Positions 1 through 10,876 of a stretch of 64,000 nucleotides of DNA are shown one piece after another. Positions within the stretch are counted from its first letter, which is position 1; the number at the start of each line of letters is the position of its first letter. The notes below the pieces were generated by a model, which saw only the letters and a program-made list of their open reading frames with translations, did not search any database and had not been told where the DNA came from. This stretch comes from Rotaria macrura (Eukaryota > Rotifera > Eurotatoria > Philodinida > Philodinidae): assembly GCA_900239685.1 (NCBI GenBank), contig OENT01000264.1:1-64000 (forward strand), written 5' to 3'. Both the position numbers and the translations under genes were made by a program.

Positions 1-149
1 AGTGACCACTTAAGCTGACTTCGATCGCTGCGTCGTAGATGCGATCGTAAATCCGTCGCAGTGAGAGCAGTTAATACTCTCAATCTCAACTGTGGACACT
101 GCGGCGCATTTACGCTGCAAATTGACCATTACGCATAACTGCGACGCAG

Positions 150-312
150 TCGCTAAAAAAATGGTGACATGGATGGGCTCAGCCCACCCGAGATCATCTT
201 TGACGCTGCTACAAAACTTTGTTTCAAGGGCTTTAGAAAATTTTCAGGGTGGGCTCAACTTCCTCTCGGGTGAGCTGAGCCAACCCCAGCACAACCCTGG
301 CGCCGCCACTAC
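150..312. repeat. MITE-like dispersed repeat, copy 1
   Basis: The stretch from about 174 to 312 is nearly identical to 33178-33306. It starts with GGGCTCAGCCCACC and carries the inverted partner GCTGAGCC near 274-281, followed by CTGGCGCCGCCACTAC. The shared block is about 120-130 bp and is GC-richer than its surroundings. It contains an open frame, but both copies share that frame only because the DNA is the same, so I do not call a gene. The left outer terminus is not clear in this copy, so this copy may be truncated or degraded on the left. Confidence 0.7.
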
Positions 313-1367
313 CCACACCATCTTTTTCTTACCTTCTTGGTGATCCCCGTCTGCTGAGGTAACAAAGAGAAAAAAGTCATATCAGTATTAAACTCATCTG
401 ATTCAAAATCTAATGAATCAGAAACTCATGGTGAATGAATGATATTCGATGTTTTATTTATCTTATTCAAGCTTCGCATGTTCATTTGTTCTGTTTTAAC
501 TTCATGTCCATTGGTATTATATTATTCAGCATACCTTTTCTAGTTTACCATGTAGTGTTGAAAATTGCTATGATCACATTCGAACGATTTCTAACCGAAT
601 GATTCACAGTACATTTATATAATACTAAGTGTGATTTCCATACATCATACAGAATATGAATGTCTCACTTAAACGAATAAAAATCTATTCCACTCTCACC
701 ATAGTATACGTACTGGATATTCGTCAGTATATCTCTTGGAAATTTGCCAATTGGTGAAAGTTCAGTGGGCATTCACCAGCATATATGTTGGACAGTGGCC
801 TATTGGCGAAGATTCATTAAACTTTCACCCATACATTCCGTGGGATTTCGCTAATAATTGGCGAAAATCAAATTGGCGAAGTTCCGGAATCTCGAATAGT
901 CAACATTTGTTTAATCCAACATTTTCACTTTGTTCACAAAATTCAATTAATACTTAAAACTGCTTTATTTTGAGTACTTCCTTTCTGAAAGATGAACATT
1001 TTAGGTTGTTTCTCACAGGAAGACAGTTCAGTATAAGTTCTTCTTCCAGACTATACTCTTTTCTCTGTTGTTTCTCTTATATAGAACACCCTTGAATTTT
1101 GAAAATAACTTATGAACTCCCTGGATGTACCCCATTCGGGACGCTACCAGATGGCAACCCTGGCTCCCAGTATCGCATAACTAGAAGCGCCCGCTATCAT
1201 CCTTTTTGAAAATGTACGTTTTTGATTGGTGCTAGTTATTCATATAGGTAAAGTAAATAAGTCATGTAATGCAACCTATTTACCGTAGCTTTTCTCTTCG
1301 TGCTAAATCAATTTACTTATTTTGTAGTCCAACACTTTATAACTACAAGCTCATATAAAAAGTGTCG
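313..1367. other. non-coding stretch upstream of the GT8 gene
   Basis: No exon or RNA gene was recognised. Around 739-890 several TTGGCGAA / TTGCCAATT words occur in both orientations and may be a very degraded inverted-repeat element. The last part must hold the promoter and 5' leader of the GT8 gene that starts at 1368. Confidence 0.4.
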
Positions 1368-2825
1368 ATGAATCGTATTGTATGTGCGGTTGATGAATCT
1401 CTATATTATCAAATGCTTTGCAAAGGCTTACTTTTGTCGTTATTAAAACGACGAACTTTCCCATGCAAAATAAGTGTCCTTCTCGATGGCGAACATGCGC
1501 AACCATTGAATGATTTTGGTAAACATATCGAGCTTGTACGTGTCAAACCGCTAGATATTATTAGTGGCTCTGTTTCATCCAGAACGACTTTCGCTCGACT
1601 TGAAATTCCATATATTTTTCCACATGAACAAAGAATTTTGTATTTGGATGTCGATACTTATGTAGTAAATGATATTCATGAACTTTTCATGATGCCATTT
1701 GAAACCATCGCTGCAGTTGTTCCTGGAACACAATTAATGATTAAAGACTTCCTGTGGCGACAATTTAAAACAAATCTAAACATAATGAATTACACATTAG
1801 ATGGTATCAACTACTTTGTTGGTTCAGACAATCATAAGTATTTCAATGCCGGTAGGTGAAACGTCCCAGGTGAATGAATCCAATACCGAATCCGATCGGA
1901 TCCGACGGAAGAAACCTATTTTCTTATTTGTGTACGAATTAGCATTTGATCCCAATAGTGGATACCTGTTTTATCATACGATGAAATCCAATCGGATTCC
2001 GATAGTAGGATTCGATAAAATCCAATACTATGGATCCGAATCTCGAGTTGCAACCAGGAATCCGTTGGTATTTCGTCGGATAAGAGAAACTCCGATAGAA
2101 ACATGATCGGTTCCAATGGTCGGAATGATTCTCCTGCGGTGATGTCTGACAATCTTTATGGACTGATTTCAAAGCTCATCAGATCTAGACATGGAAAAAG
2201 TCAGATTTTGTTTTGGAATCGGCTTCGAATATTTTTAGAATCGTACCGAAATCGCCCATTCTTCATCAAATCACATAGTTTGAATCGTTATAGAGATATT
2301 TTTCGCATCCCATTGATATCATGCAATTAACGTTTATTTTTAATAGCCTTAATCGATATATGACTCGATTCCGTGATTGTATTCGTTCCTTATGAGATAT
2401 GACCAGAATATTTCATGTAATATTGACGGTCTTTTTCCTCAGGTGTCATGCTGATGAATTGCGATAGATGGCGAAATCTTCGTATTAAAGAACATGTTGA
2501 AGCTTTGACATTGGCGCATCCGTCAGCTATGCATACAAGTGATGAGATGGCACTGAATCTAATTTTTCGTGGTCGCCTATCCGAGCTCCGACAATGTTAC
2601 AATACGTTTTCCTTTACAGCTTCAGACCTCACTGACACGCCTCGTATTTGGCATTTCAATACGCATAAACCCATAGTTCATGCACCATTAAATCGATTTC
2701 ATACATGGTTATCATTATTTAAAACACAAGATCGAATAGTTTTGAAAAATCTTGAAAAGATTTCTGAAACATTTGGAAAATTAGCTATGTTAGATATGAA
2801 AAGTGTGGATTATAATCAAATTTGA
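1368..2825 (+). CDS. Glycosyltransferase family 8 protein
   Basis: Two exons, 1368-1851 and 2443-2825, join in phase to give 288 residues. The first ATG is at 1368; a GTG two codons upstream is not needed. The protein has the GT8 pattern: an N-terminal strand (RIVCAVDE), the metal-binding DxD motif as YLDVDTYV near residue 100, and the family motif FNAGVMLMNCDRWR, which is rebuilt exactly across the splice junction. Family knowledge: GT8 enzymes are retaining transferases that use UDP-sugars with Mn2+; the LgtC-like type is about 300 residues, so this one is close to full length. No signal peptide or transmembrane segment is visible, so the compartment is unknown. The acceptor sugar cannot be predicted. 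The 591 bp intron is unusually long for the local genes because it carries an inserted repeat element (1866-2139). Confidence 0.8.
1866..2139. mobile_element. short TIR element inside the GT8 intron
   Basis: The left end CCCAGGTGAATGAATCC is matched by the inverted right end, whose complement reads CGCAGGAGAATCATTCC, so there are imperfect terminal inverted repeats of about 17 bp. The inside is full of GGATTC/GAATCC words. The right end closely resembles the right end of the larger element at about 7330-8250, so both belong to one family. No transposase frame is present. It is probably a non-autonomous DNA transposon that landed in the intron and is removed by splicing. Confidence 0.55.
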
Positions 2826-3334
2826 CAAATGTATCAATATGATATTCATTAAAAAAATATTAAACATTCAACTAATTTGTTCACGCGTGCTAGCTAGTGT
2901 ACTAATCAACAAGCTTCGTTTGAAAAAAGAATTTCAACAAGAATATTAGCATGATAATGTTTAAATTAAAACAAAACAGTTCAATATTTGTTATGAATTT
3001 GAACCTATTTGAATGTAAAGTTATGAAATGTCAAAAATGAATTTCAACTCTCATCTTGTAAACATTGATTTTCATCATTACAGTTTTTGTGTCAGAAATT
3101 TATGATTAATATAATTCTGCGTAGAGTATTGCCAAGTTTGATAAATATGCATCCCACATATTTTCTTTCAGATTTCCGTCTTTTTTTCTTAGAATTTTCA
3201 AAGACTAAAACTGTAGTTAATAACGTGTTGTGAAACGATTTTTAACCTTGTGCTGAATTTCGATCCGAAAACTGTGTACAAGTTTCAGTGCATTCATCTA
3301 AAATAAAACGAATCAATAGCAAGTATATTTCAAC
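2826..3334. other. intergenic gap
   Basis: AT-rich spacer between two plus-strand genes. It should contain the GT8 3' end and the promoter of the next gene. I see no exon, RNA gene or repeat in it. Confidence 0.5.
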
Positions 3335-4212
3335 ATGGAACGTCAAGAGAAAATTATTCAATATTTGGCAGAATTTTTTCGCAAAGATGTCGAGCGGATT
3401 CAAGGTGCAATTGTAATTGGATCATTTGGAAGAGGCAAGGGCTCACCGGCGTCCGACATTGACATTGAATTGCTTGTCATCGAAGACAAACTTAATGTCT
3501 CTGAATTTATCAATGATGTTATTCAATTGTTTAAAAATACAGACGAATCATTAGTAGTTAAGCATACATGTTGGCTGGCAAGTCAACGAAAACTCGCTGT
3601 TTATCATGGAACACAGCTTCTACTCACTGAACTCTATCTATACAGTAAGAAAATATATGGAAAAAAAATTTAACTAAGTCTGTATGCTATTGTTTCTTTC
3701 TTTTTTTCTCTAAATTAGCTGAACTATCACAATTCGATAAATATTTTCTTGGTTCTCGAATAACTGATTTAAGCAGATGTATTTTGGTTGATCGAAACGG
3801 CGCCATTCGTCGACACCTTGAATACATTCTTACTTTACCCTATGATGATCGGCAAGGAGTTATCCATGAGCTAATATCAAGTATTCAATATCAATTAGAA
3901 TCGACATCTTCTGCTAGACGACGTGATGATGCATACAAATTCTATTTTCTTTCAAATATTGCTTTTCATGAACTTGTCAGATTGGCTTATGTGTTAGGTG
4001 GCAAAATGGAATACAATTACAATCCTCCACAGTCCATTGTCAATCCCGACTTGTCATCGACGATGAATTTAGATAAGAGTGGATCACACTTGCAAAATCT
4101 TATCAAATTTTTCGTAGAACAACTTGATCGTATTGAGAGCACTGAAACAGTTCCGGTGACAAAAGCTCGTCTTTTCTGTCAAGATCTTTTGAAGAGAGAT
4201 TTATTATTGTAG
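3335..4212 (+). CDS. Nucleotidyltransferase-fold protein
   Basis: Exons 3335-3644 and 3719-4212 are separated by a 74 bp GT-AG intron and give 267 residues. Near residues 31-50 is the nucleotidyltransferase signature: GSFGRG, a short spacer, then SDIDIE, which supplies the Gly-Ser loop and the two metal-binding aspartates of the Pol-beta/MNT-type fold. The second half looks helical and could be the helical partner domain seen in kanamycin-type or HEPN-linked transferases. Substrate unknown: bacterial relatives transfer AMP to antibiotics, proteins or RNA. The motif style looks bacterial, so ancient horizontal transfer with later intron gain is possible; this is inference, since no search was run. 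No signal peptide is seen, so it is probably cytosolic. Confidence 0.7.
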
Positions 4213-5172
4213 AAAAATGTTCAACTATGAACTATCAATCGGATATTCATTCATAATTATCAATCGATTGTTTCGTTTATCATTTGAATTTAATATAGTA
4301 CGCCTTATTGTTTGTAAGCGATGTCTACCAGGGGGGGGGGAGGGAGAGGAATAAATTACACAAGAATGTCTGCGAAAACATCATTTGCACAGCAAAGAAA
4401 AGCGAGTATAAAACTTTATTCTTTTAGACAAAAGGTTTTTAATTGGTATTTTCGTCGAACATTATTGTTGATGATGGTAAATAAACAGATTATTAATTCC
4501 TGACTGATGTCTTAATAAACAAACGAAAATACTTGTAGTAAATTTATTCATAATTATTTAGCTAACGCTAATCTGAAGAATTTATTTAGATATTTACACA
4601 GCAAAAGATATGGCAGATAGCTCTTTCCGTGAAGACGCTCTTGAAAAGTAAACACAATAATATTGGGGCATTTGAAGACTGTCTCAATAATTGAATTCAG
4701 CTTTCAAGTTTCACACCATTGGATTTCTAATGTTAGTATAATTAGTAAAAGAAATGACTATGTCACTGTTGAGTTGAGAAACAAAATGACGACAAAGAAA
4801 GAAAGGCGGGCGTCTAAGAAAAGAGAAAAATCATTGAACGACTCATAAATTGAAAAGACAGCAGCATAATTCCGATGGTTTTATACTATCGACGCTTTGA
4901 ACAAAAAAAATCGATCAGAAAATCATATGTGCTTCTTTGCCATCAAGCAACAAAATTACACAATAGAATCTATATAAAAAGCGATGAACTCTTTCCTCTC
5001 TACGTTTATGATCATATTTTCGTGGGATGTCACATTTTCCTTTTCCAAACTTTTCACACACTTCTACCATAGAGATCAGTTTTCGTTTTACAATGTAAAC
5101 AAATATTCTATTGAGGTAATTTCAATTTAACTTTCAGGCTTCGTTGTACATCATTTAACATAACTATCTCTC
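4213..5172. other. intergenic region with poly-G tract
   Basis: Contains a run of about a dozen G at about 4331-4342, conspicuous in this AT-rich DNA. Short open frames here have no codon or motif support. The right part is the leader of the EF-hand gene. Confidence 0.45.
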
Positions 5173-6221
5173 ATGGGAAACCATGTCGCTCTCAAAGCTG
5201 GTACAACCAAAGAACTAACTCCGCAAGGTTCTCTCTAGTCTTTTCTACATAAGAATTTTGAAAAACTTCAGAAGAATTCCATGTTTAGATATTGCTCAAT
5301 TAAAAAGAAACTCGAGACTAACTGAAGAGGGTAGGAAGATCTTTTAAACGAATCGTATCGTTTATTGTGATTTATGTTTATTTTTCAGAAATTAGAGACT
5401 TACACAGCGTAAGTGTTGTCTACTATTATCAAGTTTTGTATTTGTCGATAATGTCTATTTCTTTTTCGAATATATTTGTAGGCGTTTTGGAATGATTTTC
5501 CAACAGGCAGATTGGACAAGAAAGGTTTTGTGAAATATTATGAAGAAATTAAAGATGTGAAAGATAGAACAAGTGTCTTGTGCGAGTATGTCTAAATCAA
5601 CTAGTTTTCATCGTCATATTTTCGTATTATTTATTGTTACAAAAATAAAGTCATGTCTTCGCCGTTTTTGATAAAAATCATGACGGTACAATAGACTTCA
5701 ATGAATTCTTATTGGCCGTTGCAGTAGGCGCACCACGTGACTTAGAAACTCATCTAGATTACGTTTTTGAAATGTGAGAATGGCTCATAAAATTTTTGTC
5801 TCAATTGAAAGAAGAAAAATTTTGATGATTATTTAGGTGTGATGTTTCAGGTGACGGCAAAGTGGATGTTAATGAATTAGCCAATTTTCTGGCAGCTTCC
5901 GTACGATGTCAAGTTGAATTTTTTTGTTGTTTTCAAAAGCTCTTTTGTTTGTTTTTACTACAGTATGTCTTAGTTTTGCTTTATGTTTAGTTAGCCATCG
6001 TCGGTAAAGCTGATCAAAGAAGTCATCAAGATCCAAAAAAGTTAGCTGCTGGTATATTCATAACACTTGGTATTAGTGAAGACAAAAAATTGACCAAAGA
6101 AGAATTTATTAAAGGGTAAAATTTACTTGTCGTTTCTTAAGAGCGTATATTCATGTATAATTCAAATTTTAGATGTAAACGATCATCCTATCTCCGGGAA
6201 CTGTTCGGTGGAGGCAAATGA
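5173..6221 (+). CDS. Neuronal calcium sensor family EF-hand protein
   Basis: Eight small exons splice in phase: 5173-5227, 5289-5330, 5389-5408, 5482-5585, 5651-5773, 5837-5900, 5991-6115 and 6173-6221. They give 193 residues, the usual size of recoverin/frequenin-type sensors. The protein starts MGNHVAL, a likely N-myristoylation signal. A degenerate first EF-hand lies in the region with DFPTGRLDKKGF. Two canonical calcium loops follow: DKNHDGTIDFNE and DVSGDGKVDVNE. The fourth hand (LGISEDKKLTKEEF) has lost most ligands. The order of a dead EF1 and active EF2/EF3 fits the NCS family. It would reversibly bind membranes and target proteins in response to calcium. The exact subtype (recoverin, frequenin, neurocalcin) is not resolved. 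The open frames are too short to stand out, so it is easily missed by ORF-based calling. Confidence 0.85.
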
Positions 6222-7310
6222 AATCTTCAATTAAAACTACTTTATTCCTATACACAGACAATGATCTTGCGAACTTCGGTTTATTCGGATTTTCTTGTCT
6301 TTTATGGAATAAGTCATCGTGTTTATGTGAGAAAATATATTATTTAACTAGAAGTTTATAAACAATAAGTGAACCTTTTCAATGGGACTCATGTGAAAAA
6401 CAAAGACGAAATAAAATTGAAAATCGAGCAACTCAATAAAATGTATCGATAGGATTCAATCTTACATAGCACGTCTTTGAGCTTCATTCGAAGAAAATTA
6501 TTCAGCCAATTGAATCCATCGATGAATATATTTTATCTTTCAATTACATATTAAAATATCTTAGTCAATTCGAATGAAAAGCGTGATATTCATTGTTTGT
6601 GAAACTAAAGCGAAAACATAATCTCTTGTATTTTATTGTTTTTTCATGAACATAAAAGTTATTGACTTGAAAACTTAACTTGCTGCAAATAGAATAATTT
6701 TTTCGGTACTACATAATTAACATAGTTCTTGTTGTATTTCAATTAAGTCATGTATCACTTAGTAATTGTGAATCATGTCGAAAAATTAAAGGAAAATGAC
6801 AAATCTACTGATCAACCATTATATTTAAGAAGCCGCATACTTCAATAATAATTTTCTATCTTTCCACTAAATAAAATGATATCAGAAAGATTGAAAACGA
6901 TATTATTAATTGGATGGCGGATATTTGAAAACGAACTGATCGATTATTTCAATATAATACAACTTGCATATGTATTTACAAAAAATGATTTTTAATTATC
7001 TTCTTGTGATTGTAAACGATTTGCCTATGAATATTGAATCGATTTTAATTCATTTTTAACGCTTTTGAAATAGAATAGAGCAAAAAAATAGTTTTTGTGT
7101 TTTGATTACTCTCGTGAGAGCCATTCAATATCTGGTTTTAGTTAGATCACAAGAAGATTTTTATTGTCGAGAAATATTTAGATATGTTTCATTGATAGAT
7201 CAACTTATTTTTCGATCGACAGTTCGAATAAAATAAGAGTATATTAGTTGTGTGTAGTTGTGCGACTTTCATCAAACAAAATAAAATGAACTCTATGAGA
7301 GAATATTTTA
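6222..7310. other. intergenic region
   Basis: AT-rich sequence after the calcium-sensor gene. No exon, RNA gene or repeat was recognised. Confidence 0.45.
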
Positions 7311-7329
7311 TTGCATAGCGTCTGATTGA

Positions 7330-8250
7330 CCAATTGATTGAATTCGACACCGAATCCTATCGAATCTAGTAGGATCCTACCATCCACCACAAATGCCATG
7401 GGATTCCGGGTTGAGGAATCAACGTCGGATTCTTACGAATTCGACAATTATATCCGATCTTCGGCTCCGAAAATTGGTTCCTAATATCGGGTTCTGCTCC
7501 GTTTCTCATAGAATCTGATGTACATCTTTAGATTCTAGGGCAAACAATCAGATGTTAAGATCTGATAAGATTCTGCATCTGATCTTATATGATTGTGTAA
7601 GATCCGACAAAAAATCGTACGAAAATTGTAGTCTCTAAGATCTTGTATCAAGTTGCACAATCAGATTCTTGAAAGATCTTACACATTAATAAGATCTTTC
7701 AAGAATCTTACTGTGCGATCTGATGCAAGATCTCCGAGACGACGATTTTTTGTCAGATTCTTGAAAGATTTCGCCCATATTTCAAGATCTTATATGAATT
7801 TCATAAGATCTTGTGTCGGATTTTTCGACCTGGGTAAGATTATAGGAAATCTTATGCAATATTAAGATCTCATGACAGTGCCGCATTGTAATACTTAGTA
7901 TAAGATTTTAGAGCCTACGATTTTTCATACGATCTTATACGGTTTCGCAATATCTTGCATCTGATTTTTCAACTCGTGTTGTCGTTGGAATCGTGTGTGT
8001 CATTCAGAGACTTTCTAAAACGTTATATACTCTTATTACCCAGATCACTCGAGCTCGCCAGGACCATATCATATTCATGAAATATGTACTGGCTCCTGAA
8101 GAGACTTGTCACAATCTTTTCGCTCAGCTTCCGATATCGGAGATTCTACTTTAGGTGCGCAAACTAGGATCTGACGATTTTTCTATGGGAGCGTGATGAA
8201 ACTCGATAGGATCTGTTTCGGTTCTATCGTGGGAATGAATCTCCTGCATG
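7330..8250. mobile_element. ~0.9 kb foldback/TIR element
   Basis: The right end (GGGAATGAATCTCCTGCATG, 8231-8250) matches the right end of the GT8 intron element, and the left end again begins with a GATTGAATTC...CCGAATCC block. Inside, 7604-7682 and 7690-7756 form a strong imperfect inverted repeat whose centre is AGATCTTA-spacer-TAAGATCT. Further AGATCTTG/CAAGATCT words run on to about 7970. No coding frame is credible. Best read as a non-autonomous foldback-type DNA element. Confidence 0.6.
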
Positions 8251-9350
8251 AGAGACAATGAAGACGTAAACATAAATAAGAAGATTGCTATTATTCTTCG
8301 ATGTTTCTTTTAATACGAAACACAAAAATCCCTGCATTGACTATTCTGATTATATATATATATAATCCGCATGATGTTCAACACGTTCATCCTTCTGATC
8401 TTTTAGTGTTCCATCAAAAACAATGAAGATTGTAATCTGGCTCAACTCGATAAAGTTGCATTAAAGACATGTTGGATTGTGTGAACTGAATGATATCGTG
8501 TTAATGTGGCACAAAACTACATGTTTAAAGGAATCAAGACATCATCGAATTCTCGAGAATAAAACAATGTGCTTACGTATGATTTCGAGGTATACAACGC
8601 GAATAATCTACCAATCAGGTTATGAAACGACTTCTCCTCAGCTTTTTGAACATTATTATCACCGCTTTGATAACATGAGTAAAACAACTCTTCATGTTTG
8701 CTTTAAAATATGAATTATGATTGTCATCGGTGTTTGTGTAATGTTATCTACTCATTTAGCATTAATGCGTTTAAAGTTGCTTTTCAAATTCTAAGTGGGT
8801 ATGGATGTTTGTTTCGTTAATATTTAAATGACGGCGATGCGAACTTTTATTATTGCCATGAAAAATTTCTATTTCATACACATATAATAGTGAAACAGTG
8901 GCATCTACTAAGACATATCTAGCATTCGTCTCATTATTATTAATTACATTATGTATCAATCATCAATATCAAGTTATTTTTTGTCACCCTTGAATAAATG
9001 ACTCGCATACGTGGCAATCAATCATTTGCTGCCTGTTTTCGATACCAAGAAGCGCTTTTCCATAGAAGAACAAAAGTCTTCTGTACTTTGCTCTAGCTCA
9101 TTTTTTATTAGCTAGTGATTAAAGAGTTGACAGTCTGAAATCGGTCATTATTCATCATGTGTGTTCTCTTTTTGTATTTATAGTCTCAGAAAAATATTAA
9201 AAAAAAACATGTCTTCTTCGTGGAGGTATTCTCTGATTGGTTGTTTTTATTTAAGCATTATGGTGTTCTTGTCTCGTTTGATATATGTTTCTAGAACCCA
9301 ATGATCCATGAATCTAGGTCATTTATCTAACTTTTTCGTTTTGTTTGAGT
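8251..9350. other. intergenic region upstream of KCMF1
   Basis: A short TA microsatellite lies near 8352-8364. Open frames around 8477-8713 and 8771-8959 lack motif or splice support. An ATG at 9209 followed by a possible donor (GTATTC) could be a 5' exon of KCMF1, but the family start is better matched at 9351. Confidence 0.4.
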
Positions 9351-10680
9351 ATGTCAGCTCATGATGGTGTGAGTTGTGATGCATGTGGGAAAAGTAATTT
9401 TCGTTCAAAACGCTTCAAATGTTTAATATGTTATGATTATGATCTGTGTACGACATGTCACGAGCAAGGTGAAACATCTAGTCATCACACACGAGAACAT
9501 CCAATGCAATGTAAATTGACTTGTTTCCTTAGAACGTATCGGAAGAATTCATAACTGTTTTGTTTCAGGTATTTTAACACGTCAAGATTTTGCCTTATAT
9601 TATCATGGCGAAAGCTTTTCATCGAATCTACCTCAATCATTGACTTGTCCGTATTGCGGTGATATGGGCCTAGCATTACCATGTCTTAATGAATCATCTT
9701 CACCGAATACGAATACACTACCTTTGAATTTATTGCAACATCTTCAAATAAAACATCATGATGATCAACTGTCACATGAAGTTATTTGTCCGATATGTGC
9801 TGCCACGGTCAACGGTGATTCAAATTTAGTGACAACAGATCTTGTTACACATATCACTAACGATCATCAAGATACACAAGGAAACACATCACTAGCAGCT
9901 GATGTAGAAATAAATAGTTATTCAAGACAATCATTATTGACGAGAAATTATGATTTTGGCATAGGTTCTAGTGTTCGTGGAGGATATCGACGAGGTTCAT
10001 TACGAACTAATAATCGTAGAGGCGTATTGGGAAGAGGAAGCGGACCTGTTAGCCAAAATTTTGTCATTGATGCATCATCGGGACTATCTGCAGTTGTCAA
10101 TGGAAACGATCCAATTACTAATCTACTAGCACAATTATCAAATGTACGACGCTTAGCTGCAGCTAGTCAAAATATAACTAATACTAATAGTTCATTATCA
10201 TCGACATCAAATAGCATGAATCTTCAAACAGTAACCCGTCAACAATATGAACGTGAACGTCTTCGTGGCTTCAGTCGTTCTCATCACTATACTCTTCAAC
10301 ATCAATCACAGAATTCTCAGCAATCATTACCTACATCTAATACTGTAACATCTGCGGAGAATGATTTTTTCGATTCTTTTTTCTCATCAGCTCTCTTTTC
10401 TGATCCGTTGACATCGTCAACAAACACTTCGCAAAGCTTGTCACGTATCATTACTCAACAACAATCTTCACTTGAACAGCCGTCACAAGCCTCTTCCAAA
10501 GTGAAGACGCCTGCAACAATCACTACAGAACCTGATCCTTCATTGATACGTCGAATGTGTGATGAATTTTCTTCTTCAACTCAATCAAACTCAACAATAA
10601 CTCAGTCGCCAAATCAAAAGAATGATTTTCTCCACAGTGTACTCCTCTCTAGTTTTTCTTATCCTATTAATGATAAATGA
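9351..10680 (+). CDS. KCMF1: E3 ubiquitin-protein ligase KCMF1 homolog
   Basis: Exons 9351-9510 and 9569-10680 give 423 residues (vertebrate KCMF1 about 380). The start MSAHDGVSCDAC matches the family start, so I chose the ATG at 9351. Residues about 5-55 are a ZZ-type zinc finger (CDAC, CLICYDYDLC, CHEQ, then HHTREHPMQC). The junction rebuilds the family block MQCILTR.DF.LYY.GE. Two zinc-binding segments follow: CPYCGDMG with HLQIKHH, and VICPICAA with HITNDHQ. A hydrophobic patch DPITNLLAQLSNVRR matches the family. The rest is Ser/Thr/Gln-rich and low in complexity, and the C-terminus keeps a FLHSVLLSS segment. KCMF1 acts in the cytosol in ubiquitination tied to N-degron and lysosomal degradation (family knowledge). 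The PAM gene begins about 200 bp downstream on the same strand. Confidence 0.92.
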
Positions 10681-10876
10681 TTTTTAATAACGTAATTATT
10701 TAAACATACCGATGATTTTCTTTTGATTTTACCTGTCATAAATAGTCATCATTTGTTTCATTCAATTTCAGATGTAACACCTCCCTTTTAATTCCTCAAT
10801 CAACTTTCTTCCCTTCACAAGTTGATATTAAATTCTTCTTTCTACTTCACAAACGAAATCAATTTACAGAAAAAGA

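Noticed and set aside
92-343. Open frame of 83 codons also present at 33087-33425
   Set aside because: The shared peptide comes from the repeated MITE-like DNA, not from a protein family.
739-890. Inverted TTGGCGAA/TTGCCAATT words that could be a MITE
   Set aside because: Too short and irregular to define ends; recorded only as a note in the flanking region.
1801-2330. Several open frames on both strands within the GT8 intron
   Set aside because: They lie inside the inserted TIR element; the exon junction on either side is exact.
7653-7865. Open frame of 70 codons
   Set aside because: It spans the palindromic core of the foldback element.
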